Shown here: positions 34,429 through 41,723 of the stretch, one piece after another
Layout of the letters: the number at the start of each line of letters is the position of its first letter
How positions within the stretch are numbered: the first letter of the stretch is position 1
Made by a program: the position numbers and the translations under genes
Notes under the pieces: model-generated
What the model was told of the DNA's origin: nothing
Seen by the model: only the letters and a program-made list of their open reading frames with translations
Databases searched by the model: none
NCBI RefSeq assembly: GCF_002876705.1
Contig: NZ_MDAG01000025.1
Coordinates: 1 to 64,000, forward strand
Direction of reading: 5' to 3'
From: Enterovibrio norvegicus_B
GTDB lineage: Bacteria; Pseudomonadota; Gammaproteobacteria; Enterobacterales; Vibrionaceae
Length of the DNA: 64,000 nt

Positions 34429-35682
34429 TTGGACTATTTTAACTATCAGAATGACGGACAACTGTGGGCAGAAGATTTGCCGCTTGCGCAGTTGGCTGAC
34501 ACATACGGCACTCCACTTTACGTTTATTCACGTGCGACGCTTGAGCGTCACTGGCATGCGTTTGACAGTGCTGTAGGCGATCACCCGCATCTGATTTGTT
34601 ATGCCGTGAAGGCAAACAGCAATTTAGGTGTATTGAATGTACTGGCGCGTTTAGGTTCAGGTTTCGACATTGTGTCGCTGGGTGAACTTGAGCGTGTATT
34701 GGCCGCAGGTGGCGATCCGGCAAAAGTCGTGTTCTCTGGTGTGGGCAAAAAAGCAGATGAAATGGCACGCGCACTGTCGCTTGGCATCAAGTGCTTTAAT
34801 GTGGAATCAGAAGCTGAACTGGACCGTCTCAACCACGTCGCTGGCGAGTTGGGCAAAGTGGCGCCGGTTAGCCTTCGCATTAACCCAGATGTTGATGCAA
34901 AAACCCACCCGTACATTTCGACAGGCCTGAAAGAAAACAAATTCGGTATCGCCTTTGACCGCGCACGTGAGGTGTATAATTACGCCAACAGCCTGCCAAA
35001 CCTCAATGTGCATGGTATCGATTGCCACATCGGCTCTCAATTGACCAACCTTGCACCGTTTATTGAATCGACCGATCGCTTGTTGTCTTTGATTGACCAA
35101 TTGGGTCAAGACGGCATTGAAATCTCGCACCTTGATGTGGGCGGCGGCTTGGGCGTGACCTACCACGACGAGAAGCCACCAGAGCCATCTGATTACGCAA
35201 AAGCCTTGCTTGACCGTTTATCAAATCACCAAGGCATTGAGCTGGTGTTTGAACCGGGTCGTGCGATTGCGGCTAACGCGGGCGTGTTGCTGACGCGTGT
35301 AGAGTTCCTCAAGCACAATGAAGAAAAGAATTTCGCCATCATTGATGCGGCGATGAATGATTTACTCCGTCCTGCGCTATATCAAGCGTGGCAAGACATC
35401 GTGCCTGTAGCACCGCGTGCGGGCGAGCCGAAAACGTATGATCTGGTTGGCCCAATCTGTGAAACGGGCGATTACCTCGGTAAAGACCGTGCATTGAATA
35501 TTGAGCCGGGCGATTTGTTGGCCGTACGTTCATCTGGCGCATACGGGTTTGTGATGTCATCGAACTACAACACTCGTGCACGCGCGGCTGAAATCATGGT
35601 CGATGGTAACACTGCCCATTTAGTGCGTAAGCGTGAAGTGCTTGAGTCACTGTGGGAATTAGAGCAAGTATTGCCTGAGTAA
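34429..35682 (+). CDS. lysA: Diaminopimelate decarboxylase LysA
   Basis: A PLP enzyme making lysine from meso-diaminopimelate. TTG 34429, with AGGGAAGGA just before it, begins MDYFNYQNDG and gives 417 residues; the open frame to 34096 would overlap lptM. The PLP lysine is in CYAVKANSNLG. HIGSQLTNLAPF, DVGGGLGVTY, EPGRAIAANAG and GPICETGDYLG are the binding and active-site motifs. It is followed by dapF, the preceding step of the same pathway. Confidence 0.96.
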   Translation: MDYFNYQNDGQLWAEDLPLAQLADTYGTPLYVYSRATLERHWHAFDSAVGDHPHLICYAVKANSNLGVLNVLARLGSGFDIVSLGELERVLAAGGDPAKVVFSGVGKKADEMARALSLGIKCFNVESEAELDRLNHVAGELGKVAPVSLRINPDVDAKTHPYISTGLKENKFGIAFDRAREVYNYANSLPNLNVHGIDCHIGSQLTNLAPFIESTDRLLSLIDQLGQDGIEISHLDVGGGLGVTYHDEKPPEPSDYAKALLDRLSNHQGIELVFEPGRAIAANAGVLLTRVEFLKHNEEKNFAIIDAAMNDLLRPALYQAWQDIVPVAPRAGEPKTYDLVGPICETGDYLGKDRALNIEPGDLLAVRSSGAYGFVMSSNYNTRARAAEIMVDGNTAHLVRKREVLESLWELEQVLPE

Positions 35683-35691
35683 AGGATCCGG

Positions 35692-36522
35692 ATGCAGATA
35701 CAATTTTCGAAAATGCATGGGCTTGGCAACGACTTTATGGTCGTTGACTGCGTGACGCAAAATGCATATTTCTCCCCGGATATGATCCGTCGATTGGCGG
35801 ACAGAAACACCGGTGTGGGCTTCGACCAACTTTTGGTTGTTGAGCCTCCGTACGATCCGGAAAGTGACTTTCACTACCGGATCTTTAATGCGGACAGCAG
35901 TGAAGTAGAGCAGTGTGGCAACGGTGCCCGCTGTTTTGCGCGCTTTGTGCGAATGAAGGGCCTCACCAACAAGCATCAAATCAATGTCAGCACCAAATCT
36001 GGCAAGATGGTGCTGAAAATTGACAGTGATGATGCGGTGACGGCCAACATGGGTGAACCGATTTGGTCACCTGCGAAAATTCCGTTTCGCGCAAATGCGG
36101 AAGAAAAAACCTATATTTTACGTGTAGACGATAAAACCTTGTTTGTTGGCGCTGTCAGCATGGGCAACCCTCACTGTGTGACGGTTGTTGATGATGTTGA
36201 TACCGCTGACGTGGAAACCCTTGGCCCGTTGGTTGAATCGCACGAGCGATTCCCAGAGCGTGTGAATGCGGGATTCATGCAAGTGGTCTCGCGTAACGAA
36301 ATCCGACTTCGCGTGTATGAACGCGGTGCGGGCGAAACCCAAGCATGTGGAAGCGGCGCGTGTGCAGCCGTGGCTGTTGGTATCACTCAAGGTTTGTTGG
36401 ATGAATCTGTCACCGTGCATTTGCCGGGCGGTTCATTACACATTCGTTGGCGTGGGCTCGGTCATCCGCTGTTTATGTCGGGTCCTGCTTCTCATGTATA
36501 TGATGGACAAATAACCGTATGA
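35692..36522 (+). CDS. dapF: Diaminopimelate epimerase DapF
   Basis: Converts LL- to meso-diaminopimelate for lysine and peptidoglycan, without cofactor. The 276-residue protein carries the two catalytic cysteines in QCGNGARCFARF and TQACGSGACAA. KMHGLGNDFMVVD is the family start. It is followed by the DUF484 gene with a 4-bp overlap. Confidence 0.97.
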   Translation: MQIQFSKMHGLGNDFMVVDCVTQNAYFSPDMIRRLADRNTGVGFDQLLVVEPPYDPESDFHYRIFNADSSEVEQCGNGARCFARFVRMKGLTNKHQINVSTKSGKMVLKIDSDDAVTANMGEPIWSPAKIPFRANAEEKTYILRVDDKTLFVGAVSMGNPHCVTVVDDVDTADVETLGPLVESHERFPERVNAGFMQVVSRNEIRLRVYERGAGETQACGSGACAAVAVGITQGLLDESVTVHLPGGSLHIRWRGLGHPLFMSGPASHVYDGQITV

Positions 36523-37190
36523 CGGAGCTTTCCAAGCTCGAAGGGCCATTGGCACAAGCACTTACCGAAGATGCCGTGGCCAGCTTTTTGAAAGATAACC
36601 CTGATTTTTTCCAGCGTCAGCCTCAGTTGCTGACACAATTGCGTATCCCTCACACTGAGCGTGGTGCGGTGTCTTTGGTCGAAATCCAACTGGGTCGCTT
36701 GCGCGATCGTGTTGGCGAGTTAGAAGAAGACATCACACAGCTAATGAGCATTGCTGCGGGCAATGAAAACTTGTTCCGTGCATTTTCTCATGCCCATAAA
36801 GCCTTGTTTGCTGCTGACAGTGAAAGTGGTATTCACCAAGCGCTGCGCGAACTTGCCGCGTCGTTGAACCTGACGGTAACCTTGCGCCTTTACGATGGCG
36901 ACAAAGGGTTGAACCGTCAGGGGGTCGATGCGGTAAAAGCGGCGCATTTTTGTGGTCAACGCATTTACCTCGGTCGATTACGCAAGAATGACGGCGAGTA
37001 CTTCGTTCATGCAGCACCAGAGTTAGGTTCGTACGCGCTGGTTCCTGTATACAAAGGAAAAGAGTTGGGCTTTTTATCGTTTGCCAGCAAAGACGGCGGA
37101 CATTTCCAACCGAGCATGGATACCTTGTTCGTGGAACAAATCGCCGAGCATATCGCCATTCTTCTTTCCAAGTGGCAGGCGGCTGAATGA
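36519..37190 (+). CDS. DUF484 family protein (YigA-type)
   Basis: A 223-residue protein with an N-terminal FLKDNPDFFQRQPQLLTQLRIPH segment and a GAF-like domain, which defines DUF484. Its function is not established. The gene is conserved between dapF and xerC in gammaproteobacteria and overlaps both by 4 bp, so it is translated in a chain with them. Confidence 0.92.
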   Translation: MTELSKLEGPLAQALTEDAVASFLKDNPDFFQRQPQLLTQLRIPHTERGAVSLVEIQLGRLRDRVGELEEDITQLMSIAAGNENLFRAFSHAHKALFAADSESGIHQALRELAASLNLTVTLRLYDGDKGLNRQGVDAVKAAHFCGQRIYLGRLRKNDGEYFVHAAPELGSYALVPVYKGKELGFLSFASKDGGHFQPSMDTLFVEQIAEHIAILLSKWQAAE

Positions 37191-38101
37191 GCTTGCCAGC
37201 CACGCTGGAAAAACCCCTCGTCCGTTTCTTTGACTACATGATCCGCGAGCGCGGTTTAAGTCGTCATACTGAATCTAATTACCGTCAGCAATTGCAGGCG
37301 TGTGCCGAATTTTTGGTTCGCTCTGAAGTGACCCATTGGCAGGATGTGGATTCGGCATGGGTACGCCAAATTGCCAGCCAAGCCAAGCGCGACAAGCTCA
37401 AACCCGGCAGCATTGCCCTTCGGCTGTCTGCGCTGCGTAGCTTCTTTGATTTCATGGTGAGAGATGGCGCGATGGGTGCAAACCCTGCGAAAGGAGTTGC
37501 TGCTCCCAAGCAAGGCCGAACCTTACCTAAAAACCTCGATGTGGATGAAATTGACCAGTTATTGTCGGTTAACGACGATGACCCGTTGTCGATCCGCGAT
37601 CGCGCCATGATGGAATTGATGTACGGTGCAGGTCTGCGTTTGTCGGAACTGATCGGATTGAACCTTCGTGATGTGGCGGTGCGCAAAGGGGATATACGCG
37701 TGATCGGTAAGGGCGATAAAGAACGCGTCGTGCCGTTTACAGGTAAAGCGCAAGAGTGGTTGGTTAACTGGCTAAAAGTGCGTAACCAATTGCTGAAAGG
37801 GCCGGAAGAGGCCTTGTTTATTTCCAAACTTGGAAACCGTATTTCGCCACGCAGCGTACAAAAACGTATGGCGGAGTGGGGACAGAAACAAGCGGTTAGC
37901 AGCCACATTAATCCCCACAAGCTTCGACACAGTTTTGCCACGCACATGCTGGAATCATCCGGTGATTTGCGTGCGGTGCAAGAGTTGCTTGGGCACGCCG
38001 ACTTGTCGACAACCCAAGTGTACACCCACCTCGATTTTCAGCATTTGGCGAAGGTATACGATGCCGCGCACCCAAGGGCTCGAAAGCGTAAAGGGGAGTG
38101 A
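37187..38101 (+). CDS. xerC: Tyrosine recombinase XerC
   Basis: With XerD, resolves chromosome dimers at dif. In 304 residues it has the SAM-like N-terminal domain and a catalytic domain with the R-H-R-H-Y set: LMYGAGLRLSELIGL (Arg), HKLRHSFATHML (His, Arg), ELLGHADLSTTQVYTHLDF (His and nucleophile Tyr). It belongs to the dapF-DUF484-xerC-yigB chain; there are no signs that it is part of an integrative element. Confidence 0.97.
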   Translation: MSLPATLEKPLVRFFDYMIRERGLSRHTESNYRQQLQACAEFLVRSEVTHWQDVDSAWVRQIASQAKRDKLKPGSIALRLSALRSFFDFMVRDGAMGANPAKGVAAPKQGRTLPKNLDVDEIDQLLSVNDDDPLSIRDRAMMELMYGAGLRLSELIGLNLRDVAVRKGDIRVIGKGDKERVVPFTGKAQEWLVNWLKVRNQLLKGPEEALFISKLGNRISPRSVQKRMAEWGQKQAVSSHINPHKLRHSFATHMLESSGDLRAVQELLGHADLSTTQVYTHLDFQHLAKVYDAAHPRARKRKGE

Positions 38102-38111
38102 TGTCTAAATC

Positions 38112-38843
38112 ATGAAGTTCTATCGACGCTGGCAACCTGTGAACGCTTTGACGTTTGATCTTGATGACACGCTTTACGATAACCGTGTGGTCATCGTGCG
38201 CGCTGAACAGTTGTTGCTCGATTGGTTGGAAGACCGCTGTGAGGCCATGGCGGCTTTTGATTGGTCACAATGGCAAGTGATGCGCCAACAAGTGATTGAT
38301 GAGAATCCGTCATTGATTGGGTTTGTCACTGAAATACGCCGCGCACAGATCGTGCTGGCAGCCACTCGATGTGGCTTGCATGCACCGGAAGCACGCTTGT
38401 TGGCTGATGACGCAGTGGCATTCTTCTTGTTTGAGCGCAGCAACTTCACTGTGCCTGATGAGGCGTTAGAAACTTTGTCTTTGCTTGCGTCTCGTTACCC
38501 GTTGGTGGCGATCACCAATGGCAATGTGGACAGCGATAAGCTTGGTTTAACGCCGTATTTTAAACAAGTGTTGAGAGCTGGGCCTGATGGCGCGGCTAAG
38601 CCTGACGGCGCGTTGTTTGTAAAAGCCCAACAAGCGTTGGCCATGCCCGCCTCTGACATTCTTCATGTGGGCGACCATTTGAAATCGGATGTGCGTGGAG
38701 CGGTGTTGGCAGGTTTTAAAGCGTGCTGGTTTAATGACACGCACCAACCTTTGACGCAGCAGCGTCGTGCGTCACTCTTACCTGATGTGGAAATTTCTCA
38801 CCTCAGTCAGCTTCTGACGCTGACAGGGTGTGGAGAGTCTTAG
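38112..38843 (+). CDS. yigB: HAD-family phosphatase YigB
   Basis: A 243-residue haloacid-dehalogenase phosphatase; E. coli YigB hydrolyses FMN and other small phosphates in flavin synthesis. HAD motifs: I TFDLDDTLYDN (residues 13-23), II TNGN, III the Lys of AAKPDGALF and IV HVGDHLKSDVRGA. Located 10 bp after xerC, as in enterics. Confidence 0.93.
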   Translation: MKFYRRWQPVNALTFDLDDTLYDNRVVIVRAEQLLLDWLEDRCEAMAAFDWSQWQVMRQQVIDENPSLIGFVTEIRRAQIVLAATRCGLHAPEARLLADDAVAFFLFERSNFTVPDEALETLSLLASRYPLVAITNGNVDSDKLGLTPYFKQVLRAGPDGAAKPDGALFVKAQQALAMPASDILHVGDHLKSDVRGAVLAGFKACWFNDTHQPLTQQRRASLLPDVEISHLSQLLTLTGCGES

Positions 38844-38883
38844 GGCGGGCAGTGTTTCTCGCCCCACATCTGCTCGTCCAAAC

Positions 38884-38910
38884 AAAAAAAGCGCCTAGGC
38901 GCTTTTTTTT
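38884..38910. terminator. Bidirectional terminator between yigB and the bufferin operon
   Basis: A palindromic stem AAAAAAGCGCC/GGCGCTTTTTT with a very short TA centre, flanked by A and T runs. It serves the convergent yigB and DoxX genes. Confidence 0.85.
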
Positions 38911-38929
38911 GTCTTTCTTGCTGACGTTA

Positions 38930-39367
38930 CTAGCCACGTCGCTTAAGAAAATTATCCACTGCCGCCAAACCCGGACCAAGGATAACGGTCGCGAGCATCA
39001 TAACGCCCCACATTTGGTGATCGTAGAACCCTTTTTCCCACAGCGCTGGGTATGACACAACCGCGACGATGTTGAACACAAACAGTGCAAGCGCAGCAGG
39101 GCGTGTCAACAAACCCAATACCAAGAAAACGGGAAGGATCAATTCAGCCGCGGTGCCAAGATAAGCCGCAAGCTCCCAAGGTAGCACGGGCACTTGGTAC
39201 TCATATTCAAACAAGTATAAGGTGCTGTCCCAACTGGCGATCTTTGTTTGGCCTGCACGGAAAAACACCCACGCCACCCAAAGGCGACTTACAAGTAACA
39301 GTACTGGAACCAAAGGCTTTAGCGCGGATTCCATAAGGCTATCAATTTTATTTAATACAGCAATCAT
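38930..39367 (-). CDS. DoxX family membrane protein
   Basis: A 145-residue protein with four membrane helices and the DoxX motif RLWVAWVFFRAGQTKI. The start is supported by AAAAGGAAAT just upstream. DoxX proteins often accompany DUF2282/DUF692/DUF2063 clusters, and here it is the fourth gene of that operon, 66 bp after bufC. Its role there is unknown; a redox or membrane-quinone function is guessed from the family. Confidence 0.88.
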   Translation of the reverse strand: MIAVLNKIDSLMESALKPLVPVLLLVSRLWVAWVFFRAGQTKIASWDSTLYLFEYEYQVPVLPWELAAYLGTAAELILPVFLVLGLLTRPAALALFVFNIVAVVSYPALWEKGFYDHQMWGVMMLATVILGPGLAAVDNFLKRRG

Positions 39368-39433
39368 CTGCTATTTCCTTTTCATTCTCAGTCATCAAAT
39401 AACGTGCTGTGCCAAGCTAAATAAGTGCGTAGG

Positions 39434-40192
39434 CTAAGGTTGGTCAGCAATATCAAAGTGTTCAAACACACCACGCTGAACCGCGGGTGCGATATGTTTA
39501 AGCAGTTCTGGGTCAATGCCACCTAAGGTGCTTTCATTGCTCGCCACGATCAGTGAGGCTTCCTCTGCATCAATGGCTTGCAACTGAATGCCTTGCTCAT
39601 TCATCAACAAAAGCACGGTTTCACTTTCTGATAAGTCGAGGGCTTGCAGTGCATTCCCATCATTGTCTGTCACTGCGTGCCAAATACTGGCAGCAGGAAA
39701 GCGGCTTTGAAGCAGTCGTACAGACGGCGCGACAGTTAGTTTCAACGCATCAAAGTCTTCGGGAGCAACCTGCGCGAGGGCGTCCAAAGGGAAATCCGTG
39801 GCGCAAGATGCGTGTTTGTTTACCGCTTGTATTAACCACTCTAACGTCGCGATGTCGGCAAGGTAGGGCACGGCATCAATGATGTTAGGAATGGCATTAA
39901 TGGTGGCGTCAAAACCATCGCCATATTGGTCGGCACGCGCATCAAGCATGGGTGTATTCAATACATGGTGTCGCGCTAAGGCATTGAAGCAGTCTTCACC
40001 GACAAGAGCGTGTACCACGGGATACACGACTTCAAGGTACTCCGATAGCGTCATCACGAAGTTATTGCGATACACCTGGAGCAGTGCATCGGGATCCGCG
40101 ACACCCTCTTCAACAGGGAGCGTATAGGTTTGATAGTGCAGCGCTTGGCTGAATTGTTGTTGTAACGAGGCCAATGACGGTGAGTCACTCAT
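39434..40192 (-). CDS. BufC-type partner protein (DUF2063, DNA-binding-domain-like)
   Basis: A 252-residue DUF2063 protein. The N-terminal domain includes LASLQQQFSQAL and DALLQVYRNNFVMTLSEYLEVVYPVVHALVGEDCFNALAR. Despite the common name, such proteins act as partners that position the precursor for the DUF692 iron enzyme in methanobactin (MbnC) and bufferin (BufC) synthesis. It overlaps bufB by 4 bp, which supports a BufBC heterodimer. Confidence 0.85.
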   Translation of the reverse strand: MSDSPSLASLQQQFSQALHYQTYTLPVEEGVADPDALLQVYRNNFVMTLSEYLEVVYPVVHALVGEDCFNALARHHVLNTPMLDARADQYGDGFDATINAIPNIIDAVPYLADIATLEWLIQAVNKHASCATDFPLDALAQVAPEDFDALKLTVAPSVRLLQSRFPAASIWHAVTDNDGNALQALDLSESETVLLLMNEQGIQLQAIDAEEASLIVASNESTLGGIDPELLKHIAPAVQRGVFEHFDIADQP

Positions 40193-41043
40193 GAAGCCTC
40201 CTTACGCACTATTGAAGCGACGGCTTTAACAATACGGTCTGCCTTCGCTGCTTCCGCCATTAACACCTCTGGTGCCGGGATGTCTCTGTCCCACTCAATC
40301 AAGGTGTGCCTTGGGCCATGTCGAGAAATCCACTGTTCGTAGAGTGCCCAAACGGGCGCAGATACGGGCTGGCTGTGCGTATCAATCCAAATCTCGCCTT
40401 CTGGCAGTGGATTAACGGTAAAACCTGCCAAGTGAATTTCTTTCACGCTGTTAGGGTCAATCGCATCGAGGTAGTGCTGCGCGTCAAAGCCATGGTTAAA
40501 GGCACTGACGTGAATATTGTTAAGGTCGAGCAATAGGCCGCACCCCGTTCGACGAGAGACTTCGGTGAGAAAATCCCATTCCGACAAGGTCGAATGACTG
40601 AAACTCAAATAACTGGATGGGTTTTCAACCAAGATTTGGCGATTTAAGTAGTCCTGCGTTTTGTCGACATTGGTGCAAAACACATCGAGGGCTTCTTCGG
40701 TATACGGCAGGGGCAACAGGTCATTGAAGTACTCCCCGTTAACCGAACTCCAACTTAAATGCTCTGACACAAACAATGGGTCAATGGCATCAATCAAATG
40801 CTTGAGCTGTTGAAGGTGTTGAACATTAATGGGGTCAGTCGACCCAAGTGATAACCCAACGCCATGGCAGCTGATGGGGTATCGGCGCTGCAAAGAATGC
40901 AGCGCCTGAAACGCCTCGGAATCAGGTTGGAAAAAATTCTCACTGTGTACTTCTAACCATCCAATATCCGGGGATTCTTGTTCGAAGTAGTCGTGGTGTG
41001 GATGACGTAACCCAACACCGACCCAAGGAGATATTTTTTCCAT
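40189..41043 (-). CDS. BufB-type DUF692 multinuclear iron oxidase
   Basis: A 284-residue TIM-barrel DUF692 protein, the family of MbnB, TglH and BufB, which use two or three iron ions and O2 to rebuild cysteine residues in a precursor peptide. Metal-ligand motifs are all kept: EVHSENFF, CHGVGLSLGS, SEHLSW, VENPSSYL, LLLDLNNIHVSAFNH, EIHLAGF, DTHSQPV and LIEWDRDIP. It lies between the precursor bufA (24 bp upstream) and bufC. Confidence 0.9.
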   Translation of the reverse strand: MEKISPWVGVGLRHPHHDYFEQESPDIGWLEVHSENFFQPDSEAFQALHSLQRRYPISCHGVGLSLGSTDPINVQHLQQLKHLIDAIDPLFVSEHLSWSSVNGEYFNDLLPLPYTEEALDVFCTNVDKTQDYLNRQILVENPSSYLSFSHSTLSEWDFLTEVSRRTGCGLLLDLNNIHVSAFNHGFDAQHYLDAIDPNSVKEIHLAGFTVNPLPEGEIWIDTHSQPVSAPVWALYEQWISRHGPRHTLIEWDRDIPAPEVLMAEAAKADRIVKAVASIVRKEAS

Positions 41044-41067
41044 ACCTTTTCTTCCGTAATTGTCAGC

Positions 41068-41328
41068 TTATGATGAGGTGCTTGAGCTACCTGACAAACG
41101 ATCACATAGGCCTTTTGGTACAACGATGAATGCATCAGATTGTGCGTCTTTAGTAGAGGTACCTGCACATGAACTGGTGTTTGTTGCACAATCATTTTTA
41201 CCGGCTTTGGCTACGCCATAGCATTTCTCTTTTTCTGCAGCGTGAACTGCGGTCGTGGTCAGGGTCGTTGCACCCACAGCAAGTAAACCGGTAACAGCAG
41301 CAGCAACAGCAAGATTGGTCTTTTTCAT
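41068..41328 (-). CDS. Bufferin precursor BufA (DUF2282)
   Basis: An 86-residue exported precursor. The signal peptide runs to about residue 30 (AVHA, then AEKEK). The mature part has the DUF2282 pattern EKCYGVAKAGKNDC, SSCAGTSTKDAQ and VPKGLC, with cysteines at 36, 47, 54 and 75. In described bufferins the middle cysteines are turned into thiooxazoles by BufBC and the product holds copper in the periplasm. GAGG precedes the ATG. It is the first gene of a four-gene operon with bufB, bufC and DoxX; the copper role here is inferred from the family. Confidence 0.88.
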   Translation of the reverse strand: MKKTNLAVAAAVTGLLAVGATTLTTTAVHAAEKEKCYGVAKAGKNDCATNTSSCAGTSTKDAQSDAFIVVPKGLCDRLSGSSSTSS

Positions 41329-41723
41329 GTTTAATCCTCACTCTTAGGACTCAGCAGTCCTCAAGATTATCAATCGGTTGTGGTAGGGCGAGTCTTCAAT
41401 AACGCGCTCAATTAAAAAGATAGGCTGTGAGGACAAAAACTTTCGCATTAGCGTCCATTTTTTCGCCATTAACACACCGCTTTCGTGGGTTTTTTAAGAA
41501 AAATGTTTTTTAAGTTTATGATATATATCTTTAAAACATCATGCGGTAAAAAAAGAAAAAATATTCACAAACATGATGCTTTTTCGGTGATCACTTGGGT
41601 GAAGATGATGAATGAGAGGGTTGGTTTCCATTTTGAGCTCAGAAAATCGGCGTGAAGCGAGCAACGCACGCCACTTTGGGTATATAATCCTCAACCAGTG
41701 TATAAATAACCAGTGAATGAACG
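41329..41723. promoter_or_regulatory. Divergent bufA-uvrD intergenic region
   Basis: A 395-bp gap. Beside bufA lies a 16-bp palindrome, AGGACT-CAGC-AGTCCT (41346-41361), 17 bp before the ATG, which may be an operator or a 5'-UTR hairpin. The middle is A/T-rich with no ORF. Near uvrD are TATAAT (41683-41688) and a LexA-like GTGT-N8-CCAG (41698-41713), described separately. Confidence 0.5.
41698..41713. promoter_or_regulatory. Candidate LexA box before uvrD
   Basis: GTGTATAAATAACCAG matches 12 of 16 positions of the LexA consensus CTGT(AT)4ACAG. It lies 10 bp downstream of a TATAAT and 10 bp before the uvrD ATG, where LexA would block transcription. uvrD is an SOS gene in E. coli. Confidence 0.55.

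Noticed and set aside
37187..38101. xerC-like recombinase as sign of an integrated element
   Set aside because: It is the chromosomal XerC in its conserved dapF-xerC-yigB context, with no attachment repeats.
41549..41620. Weak CATCATG/CATGATG inverted repeat in the bufA-uvrD gap
   Set aside because: Short arms far apart in A/T-rich sequence; no T run and no sign of function.
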